Origin: Xenopus tropicalis
Lineage: Eukaryota; Chordata; Amphibia; Anura; Pipidae
NCBI RefSeq assembly: GCF_000004195.4
Contig: NC_030683.2
Location: forward strand, 75,859,764 to 75,923,763
Length of the DNA stretch: 64,000 bases
Reading direction: 5' to 3'
Below are positions 57,062 through 64,000 of this stretch, in pieces. Position 1 is the first letter of the stretch. Every line of letters begins with the position of its first letter. The translations under genes were made by a program, and so were the position numbers. The notes under the pieces are model-generated. The model ran no database searches, was not told the origin of the DNA, and saw nothing but the letters and a program-made list of their open reading frames with translations.

Positions 57062-59459
57062 AAAGTGGCATTGTACGTAGGTGACAAGCGGTGTCTCAGG
57101 CCGCCTCCTCTGTTCAGGGATGGTTTTTCCAGGCTGGCATAAATGGCCTCTTTCACACCTCTTTCAAACCATCTGTCCTCTCGGTCCAAGATATGCACAT
57201 TACTGTCCTCAAAAGAGTGACCTTTTTCCCTGAGGTGTAGATAGACTGCTGAGTCTTGTCCTGAGGAGTTCGCCTGCCTATGTTGGGCCATTCTCTTACA
57301 GAGAGGTTGTTTTGTCTCCCCAATGTATAAGTCAGAGCACTCTTCACTACACTGGACAGCATAGACCACATTACTTTTCATGTGCTTGGGTGTAGGGTCT
57401 TTAGGGTGCACCAGCTTTTGTCTCAGGTTGTTGCTGGGTTTGAAAAACACAGGAATGCGATGTTTGTTAAAAATTCTCCTAAGTTTTTCTGATGTTCCAG
57501 CAACATATGGAATGGCTATGTTGTTTCGCCTGCTGTGTTCCTCCCTTCTGTTTGTAGGTCTGGTCTTTCTGTTGGTCTTTGATTTGTTTTTGATGAAGGC
57601 CCAGTCTGGGTACCCACAAGTTTTCAGAGCTCCTTTTAGATGTTTATATTCTTTCTCCTTAGCCTCTGCATTGGATGCCACAGTTTCAGCCTGATGATTT
57701 AGAGTCCTAATAACACCCAGTTTATGTTCCAAAGGGTGGTGGGAATCAAACAGCAAGTACTGGTCTGTGTGGGTGGGTTTCCTGTATACTTCAATATCCA
57801 GGTCCCTCCCCTCTTTGATAACTATAGCACAGTCCAAAAAAGCCAGTTTGCTGTCTTTCACATCTTCTCTTGTGAACGCAATGTTTTTGTCCAACGAGTT
57901 TATGTGATTGGTGAAGGCTGGAACCTCACATGCTTTAATTTTGACCCAGGTGTCATCCACATATCTGAACCAATGACTTGGTGTTGTTCCCTTGAAAGTG
58001 TCCAGGGCTTTCTTTTCCACTTCTTCCATGTAAAGGTTTGCTACAATTGGAGACACAGGTGAACCCATGGCACAGCCATGTTTTTGTCTATAGAAAACTT
58101 CTTGTGCTTGAAGTAAGTGGTATTGAGACATAGGTCCAGTAAGGAACAAACTTGTTCTGGGGTCAGCTTTGTTCTGCTGCTGAGGGTGGTGTCTTGTTTC
58201 AGCCGTTTCCTCACTGTTTCAATTGCCTCGGTAGTGGGTATGCATGTGAACAGAGATGTTACGTCATAGGACACCATTGTATCATCGATCTCCAGCTTTA
58301 ACTCCTTCACTTTTTTGACAAAGTCCATGGTCCATGTTCTGAATGTGGTGTACTGTGTTTCCAACTAAGGGGGCTAAGATGTTGGCCACGTATTTAGCAA
58401 TGTCACACAGTTAATGCTGCTGACAATTGGCCTCAAAGGGGCTCCTTCTTTGTGTATTTTTGGGAGTCCATATAGGCATGGAGTGGCTTCGCCTGGGTAA
58501 AGGCGACGGTACAAAGCTGGACTGATGACCTTTTCCTTCTCAAGGTGCTGCAAGCAGTCTATAACCTTCTTCTTGTAGTTGCTTGTTGGATCTCTCTTGA
58601 GTTGCTCATATGTGTCTGAATCGTTGAGCAGTGTGGACACTTTGGCATGGTAGTCTGATGTATTCAGTACCAATGTACACCTTCCTTTGTCTGCTGGCAG
58701 GATGGTGACACTTGAGTCCTTGGCAAGTGATGTCAGAGCCCTCCTCTCTTGCAGACTTAGGTTGGAAGGGGGAGCTTTTGCATTAGCTAGGGCTGCTGAT
58801 ACTTTTAACTGGATGTTTTCAGCCTCATCCACTGGTATGTTATTGTTGTGGATTGATGATTCTGTGGCTGTGATGAAGTCTACTACTGGGACATACCGTG
58901 GGGCCACTGCAAAGTTCAGTCCCTTGGCTAAGACATCCTTCTCTGGTTCTGTGAGTTCACTGTCTGATAAATTCTTTACCCACAGATCCTTGATGTTCTG
59001 GCATGTCTTGTTTTCATCTTCCTTCTTCCCTGTTGATTTGTCTGTTCACTGGGTGTTGTTGGTACGTGATAATAAACTGGTGAATTTGTATATTTGTCGC
59101 TCCTTGGCATGTTGTGCAAGTTGCGCCCGCTCTGTGAATTCAACAACTCTTTGCAACGTCAGCACCAGTAGTTGTGCTGTTAGTCTCTGTTTTGCATTAT
59201 CAAATTTATGAACCAGGACCTCAATTGAGAAGTTAGTCTGCCTCACCCATTCATTTAACAGTTGTTTCTGGGCTTTCTGAAGGATTACCTTGGCCCTGTG
59301 ACCTTTAACCGAAGAACCCAGACGTAGGCTGCATGGTGTGATTCCCTGATATCGGCATCGTAGGTTAAAACGAAGATGGTTTCTGTAATCCGCAAGTTTT
59401 CTGGCCGTCCTCTCATATGTCCCCAAAATGAGTAGCAATATGTCTATGAAGATTCTCAT
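56998..59459 (-). pseudogene. Penelope-like RT plus GIY-YIG endonuclease, broken
   Basis: Frames 59459-59046 and on to 58374 give the N-terminal region and RT fingers (LPADKGRCTLVLNTSDYHAK, LYGLPKIHKEGAPLRPIVSS). 58364-58041 gives DDTMVSYDVTSLFTCIPTTE. 58149-56998 gives KHGCAMGSPVSPIVANLYME, the intact catalytic FRYVDDTWV and LAFLDC. The endonuclease follows with VVYAVQC, DLYIGETKQPLCKRMAQHR and AIYASLEKPSLNRGGGL. Damage seen: an in-frame TGA near 59046, a frameshift just before 58374, another between 58374 and 58330, and one near 58090. The catalytic motifs are otherwise preserved, so decay is recent. Confidence 0.9.
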
Positions 59460-60102
59460 TCAACCAGGTCATGATATACAGTATCTAGTAGAATTAAGTC
59501 TAAAACAACTGGACTTTTCTGAGTTTTTCCTTGAAAACGTTTCACCACTCATCCGAGTGGCTTCTTCAGTTCAAATGACTGGTAGGGAATTCCCCGGTAT
59601 TTAAACCCTTGATGGTAGTAGAGTCACACACATCCAATCACAATGGTTCCATTGAACTTGTTCAGTTAGGTGTTAGCTGAAAGTGACAGGTGTAAGAAGG
59701 TGATATATAGTGTTATAGACACAACAAAAGTCAAAAACTGGCACGCCTAATTTAAGTTAAAATGTAACTTTTACTTCTAAATGGTTAAAATACTTCTAAA
59801 AATAGATATCTATTTTTAGAAGTATTTTAACCATTTAGAAGTAAAAGTTACATTTTAACTTAAATTAGGTGTGCCAGTTTTTTACTTTTGCTGTGTCTAT
59901 AACACTATATATCATATTTGAGATTTCTGAAATACTGTGCACCCTAAATCACTGTAGTGCGAGGTTTAACACACTTACTATATAGGTGTAAGAAGGTATG
60001 ATCCCATCACAATGGTACCAAGATTCTCATTGATGAAGGTGTTAATCCTTCAAAGTACATGACTGGAAGTGTGAACTGTTGTGAAACTGCCGGGGTAAGG
60101 AT
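59441..60102 (-). repeat. Penelope terminal repeat B, interrupted
   Basis: Same sequence as repeat A, split by an insert at 59702-59983. Confidence 0.92.
59702..59983. mobile_element. 282-bp palindromic insertion with 14-bp target duplication
   Basis: AGGTGTAAGAAGGT is found at 59688-59701 and again at 59984-59997, but once in repeat A. The insert has a near-perfect 214-bp palindrome (59701-59914, centre GAT|ATC at 59807/59808, few mismatches) followed by about 69 bp unique to the right side. No frame, A-tail or known terminus was seen. Confidence 0.9.
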
Positions 60103-60748
60103 GAAAAGTAATGTGGTCTATGCTGTCCAGTGTAGTGAAGAGTGCTCTGACTTATACATTGGGGAGACAAAACAACCTCTCTGTAAGAGAATGGCCCAAC
60201 ATAGGCGGGCGAACTCCTCAGGACAAGACTCAGTGGTCTATCTAAACCTCAAGGAAAAAGGTCACTCTTTTGAGGACAGTAATGTGCATATCTTGGACCA
60301 AGAGGACAGATGGTTTGAAAGAGGTGTGAAAGAGGCCATTTATGCCAGCCTGGAAAAACCATCCCTGAACAGAGGAGGCGGCCTGAGACACCGTTTGTCA
60401 CCTACGTACAATGCCGCTTTGACATCCTTACCCCGGCAGTTTCACAACAGTTCACACTTCCAGTCATGTACTTTGAAGGATTAACACCTTCATCAATGAG
60501 AATCTTGGTACCATTGTGATTGGATCATACCTTCTTACACCTGTCAGTTTCAGCTAACACCTAACTGAACAAGTTGAATGGAACCATTGTGATTGGATGT
60601 CTGTGACTCTACTACCATCAAGGGTTTAAATACCGGGGAATTCCCTACCAGTCATTTGAACTGAAGAAGCCACTCGGATGAGTGGTGAAACGTTTTCAAG
60701 GAAAAACTCAGAAAAGTCCAGTTGTTTTAGACTCAATTCTACTAGATA
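60100..60748 (+). mobile_element. inverted partial Penelope copy (GIY-YIG and 3' end)
   Basis: Plus-strand frame 60059-60484 encodes VVYAVQC, DLYIGETKQPLCKRMAQHR, DRWFERGVKEAIYASLEKPS and LNRGGGL, nearly identical to the body copy. The GIY-YIG frame is unbroken. It continues to CTGAAGAAGCCACTC, GGATGAGTGGTGAAACG and TCTACTAGATACT, stopping about 45 bp short of the full repeat. Confidence 0.9.
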
Positions 60749-60764
60749 CTACAGTAACAATGTT

Positions 60765-62210
60765 ATCACTGTTAGATTGAATATTTGTGGAAGGCTTGCC
60801 TTTGTTTGTAGTGGTCACTTCGGCAACTGAAGTAGATTTCGACATTGTATGTTACCAAAACACTGGAGATTCAAGTAAAACAAAAGATCAGTGAGTGCAA
60901 ATGTGAGTGCAAATGTGAGTGCATTTAGATAATATACGTTATAGCTTTTTTCTTTAAAGATAACACAGTCAGGGTCTTGAGTTTTATGACTTTTTGCTCT
61001 ACAAGATGAAATGGTGCATGCTGGAATAAACAGAGTTGCATAAGGACAGTACATTTCCAATGGTGTTGTGATGCCCAGTTTCAAACACAACAATCTATAG
61101 TATATCCTGGTAGCACAGCTGGTGTGCACTGTCATTTCTGAACATCGAGAAAGTTGATAATGGTATCACCACCTCCAATTGGTACAAGCATCACAAAAAC
61201 ATTATACAGGAAATTTTAATGGAAACTGGCATGCTATGTACATTATATAAATAGGTTGAGGCCAGATAAGAATACATGAAACAACTTTATTTTATGGTTT
61301 ATCACATGAAAATTTATGGGCGGGATTCAATTTAATGAGAAAAAATTCAGTTCCAGTTTTTCTCATAGACTTCGAAAGAGCTTTAATGTGATAAGCAATA
61401 AGATAAGGTCTGTCACTATCATTTGGTATCTCAGATCCCAGTGTAAATTAAACATTTTCCTTTTTTAAACATAACGACAACTCTGGGGCCACAAGCAAAT
61501 ATTTGTATTTGTATGCAGTTGGGGAGCAATAAGTGCAAGTGCAATACCCAAAGCAAAAATCTCTGGATCTTATACCACCTATGACACAGACAGTTCCTAA
61601 CTGTGTTGTTCAGATAAGAGGGAGGAGAAAAAAAAAAAACATTTTGTTTAGTTGTTATGTTTGTTGCGTGTGCCAGGCTCACTTTAATCATTTTATGCGT
61701 TTGTAGCCATTCGGGCACTTCTGACAGTGTTACATTACTACTCTGCTGATCACATGATGGCATTTGACAAACCTGAGTCACTTTGTGATGGTATGTGGAG
61801 AGACTGGGTACGTGATACTTGTAAATAATACACCTCCACCTACCAATACCTGGTCATACAGGAACAATAATGAGGCAATTATAGATATATATGATAATAA
61901 TAACTTTTCAAAAATAAAAGGGGGGAAAACTAATCATACAAAAGTGTTATGTGCTTCACTACCACTTACTTCGCCAGTGTGAGCTGACTCACTAAGCATA
62001 AAGTCATTACCAGACATTCACAGTGAAAGGTGGCTTTCAGCTGTATATTAAGCAGCTATTGTAAACATACATGGTGCCCTTCATAGGGAAACACAGGCTC
62101 AATGTCTGCAATGCTACAGGTGAGAGATGCAGGAGGGCAGTAAGTGTGATAGCTAAGAGTCAATTAAGCTCACAGCAAACAAGAGATGGAGGCAGTCAAA
62201 GCGTTAATTA
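60765..62210. other. no gene seen
   Basis: Frames of about 105-116 codons on the minus strand (60815-61135, 61431-61781) have no family feature. GTGAGTGCAAAT occurs in short tandem at 60892-60922. Confidence 0.5.
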
Positions 62211-62214
62211 GACA

Positions 62215-62361
62215 GATATTGTTTTTTTTAAAGAGGCTTCAGATGGGGTTTTTTGCCTTCCTCTGGATCAACTTGTAGTTAGGCAGGTTAGGTATAGGCA
62301 TTATGGTTGAACTTGATGGACGTATGTCTTTTTTCAACCCAACTTACTATGTTACTATGTT
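62215..62361 (+). mobile_element. CR1-type LINE 3' end
   Basis: GGTTGAACTTGATGGACGTA, TTTTTTCAACCCAACTTAC and the ATGTTACT tandem are the same 3' terminus as at 11850-11908. Confidence 0.8.
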
Positions 62362-62401
62362 ACCAGGGTGGGGGACACAGGTGATCTTTGCTTACCACTA
62401 G

Positions 62402-64000
62402 CATACCTCCCAACATTTTGAAAATGGAAAGAGGGACAAAAATTCTAATTCTCCCTTAGCTAATGTAAACATCAGAGGGAGAAGTAATAATCTCCGCTGC
62501 ATGCTGGCTAATGCGCGTAGCTTGTCGGGTAAATTAGGGGAGCTGCAAGCTATTGCATGTATTGAAAATTATGATTTAATAGGTATCACTGAGACCTGGT
62601 GGGATGATAAATGTGACTGGGCTGCGAATTTAAATGATTATACACTTTTTAGGAGGGACAGAGAGATTAAAAAGGGTGGAGGGGTTTGTCTTTACGTAAA
62701 GTCAGATTTAAAGCCATGTAATAAAGACATTACCAATGAAAACATTGAATCTCTTTGGGTAGAAATTTCAGTAGGGCTGAAGGTCACAAAGAAAATGATC
62801 ATTGGTGTATGCTATAAACCACCCCGTATAGATGAGGGGGATGAGGCCCAGCTATTGTTGCAAATGGAGGAGGCTTCAAAACTGGGTCAAGTTGTTATTA
62901 TGGGGGACTTTAATTATCCGGACATTGACTGGAGTAATGGGGTGGCTAAGTCAGAAAAAGCTAGTAGGTTTGTAAATATGCTAAATGACAACTTTTTATT
63001 TCAGGCGGTTCAAGAACCCACTAGGAATGACTCTATTTTGGACCTGGTGATATCTAATAATAATGAACTCATCTCTAACATTTGTGTGGGTGAGCATTTG
63101 GGGAACAGTGATCACAACATGGTCTCCTTTGAGATAATGCTGCAGAGACAGCTCTATAAGGGAGTAACTAAAACCCTCAATTTTAGACGTGCAGACTTTG
63201 CCAGTATAAGGGCATCTCTGCAATGTGTCAACTGGGAAAGGCTTTTCATGGGGTTAGACACAGAAGGAAAATGGAACATCTTTAAAACATTGCTTTGCAA
63301 GTATACACAACAGTATATTCCCCTTGTAAACAAGGAGAGGCATCGCAAAGCAAAACCTTTATGGCTGAATAAAAGTGTTATTGTCGAGGTTGGTAAGAAA
63401 AAACGTGCTTTTAGGGCATTCAAGTTAGCTGGGACAGCAGAAACTTTCATCAGGTACAAGGAAGCAAATAAAGCATGCAAAAAAGCTATCAAGCAAGCTA
63501 AAATAGAAATGGAAAGGAATATTGCAGCTAGGAGTAAAAAGAATCCAAAATTATTTTTTAATTATGTGAATAGTAAAAAAATGAAGCAAGAAGGGGTGGG
63601 AACTTTATTATCACAGGGGGGTAAGTTGGTTGATGAGAACGGGGAAAAAGCTGAAATTTTGAACTCTTATTTTTCATCTGTCTATACATCTGAGGAGCCA
63701 GATAATGAAGGCTTCTCTTGTAATATGCCAAGTTCTAGTAATTTAGCTACTGACGCATGGGTCACTCGGGAGGAAATTCAAAAGAGACTTGAACATGTAA
63801 AGGTAAACAAAGGTCCAGGGCCGGATGGGATTCATCCCAGGGTATTAAATGAGCTGAGCGCTGTGATTGCCAAGCCTCTTCACTTAATTTTTCAGGATTC
63901 ATTGAGGTCTGGCATGGTGCCGAGAGACTGGCGGATTGCTAATGTGGTGCCATTATTTAAAAAGGGATCCCGTTCTCAGCCTGAAAACTATAAGCCTGTT
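62402..64000 (+). CDS. CR1 LINE ORF2: APE endonuclease and start of RT, open to window end
   Basis: One frame stays open from 62402 (after TAG at 62399) to the window edge, about 533 codons. Endonuclease landmarks: IGITETWWDD (catalytic Glu), IIGVCYKPPRIDEGDE, VVIMGDFNYPDIDW and GNSDHNMVSFEI (Asp-His). A linker follows, then the RT start: HVKVNKGPGPDGIHPRVLNE and LRSGMVPRDWRIANVVPLFK. The order and spacing are those of CR1 ORF2. Homology begins around 62465, so the true start is upstream or truncated. No disabling change is visible, which suggests a young copy. The catalytic RT motif lies beyond the window. Confidence 0.92.

Larger units (their letters stand above)
56696..60748 (-). mobile_element. 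composite Penelope-like element with direct and inverted terminal copies
   Basis: On the minus strand: an inverted 3' fragment (60748-60100), a direct terminal repeat B (60102-59441, carrying a 282-bp insert), a decayed body (59459-56998) and terminal repeat A (57061-56696). ACTACAGTAACAATGT occurs at 56680-56695 and 60748-60763, so the composite is flanked by one ~15-bp target duplication. Tandem or inverted partial copies giving LTR-like ends are a known habit of Penelope elements. Confidence 0.88.

Noticed and set aside
57380..58062. Plus-strand frames of 104 and 112 codons
   Set aside because: Antisense shadows of the Penelope RT and nuclease.
61431..61781. 116-codon minus-strand frame as host exon
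   Set aside because: No family feature, no matching splice context and ordinary length for AT-rich random sequence.
1..64000. CRISPR array, bacterial operon or integrated prokaryotic system
   Set aside because: Tandem arrays lack spacer structure, and splice sites, LINEs and MITEs show a vertebrate nuclear locus.

Overview
The window reads as vertebrate nuclear DNA, most probably from a clawed frog (Xenopus) or a close relative. It is AT-rich, has one spliced gene with long introns, and is packed with element types I associate with Xenopus: CR1 LINEs, Penelope-like elements (PLEs), hAT miniature elements with 8-bp target duplications, TTAA-flanked T2/Kolobok-like MITEs, TTA-flanked Harbinger-like MITEs, and a repeated TA-flanked MITE with CAGGTATGGG termini. 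The species call rests on recognition, not on a search. No bacterial-type operon, CRISPR array or rRNA is present.

Host gene. One cellular gene can be reconstructed, on the minus strand: an NXPE family member (neurexophilin-like plus PC-esterase domains). Its five coding exons are 45806-45914, 31209-31900, 28644-28705, 20848-21066 and 18621-19156. All have GT/AG junctions and compatible phases and together give a 529-residue protein with a signal anchor, a neurexophilin-like region, a GDST nucleophile motif and a C-terminal DAWD...HP segment. A non-coding first exon with a TATA box is plausible near 51416-51550.

Layout. 1-4060: broken PLEs on both strands (RT, GIY-YIG, 3' ends) with two nested hAT MITEs. 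4300-7400: MITEs and unassigned DNA. 7893-9706: an inverted repeat with about 0.4-kb arms around LTR-like DNA. 9715-15640: decayed Ty3/gypsy gag-protease-integrase pieces carrying nested elements (a CR1 inside a palindromic MITE inside gag, and a young short LTR retrotransposon with a tRNA-Lys type primer site inside pol). 15700-17330: PLE pieces and a 158-bp tandem repeat. 17855-51550: the NXPE locus. Its introns hold a 2.7-kb fold-back element (25333-28069), a T2 MITE with a G-rich minisatellite (33613-34586), a Gmr1-like LTR retrotransposon with integrase upstream of reverse transcriptase and a SCAN-like gag (35119-39338), a 1.2-kb hAT element with a minisatellite (42120-43334), and a solo LTR broken by two Harbinger-like MITEs. 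51870-56380: more MITEs. 56696-60748: a PLE with direct terminal repeats plus an inverted partial copy, the whole flanked by one target duplication, with a 282-bp palindromic insert in one repeat. 62402-64000: an uninterrupted CR1 open frame (endonuclease into RT) running off the window.

Almost every long open frame outside the NXPE exons belongs to a mobile element or to low-complexity DNA. The most unusual items are the composite PLE and its palindromic passenger with a 14-bp duplication, the Gmr1-like element, and a recurring hairpin-GAAAC motif in PLE ends that resembles part of a hammerhead ribozyme.
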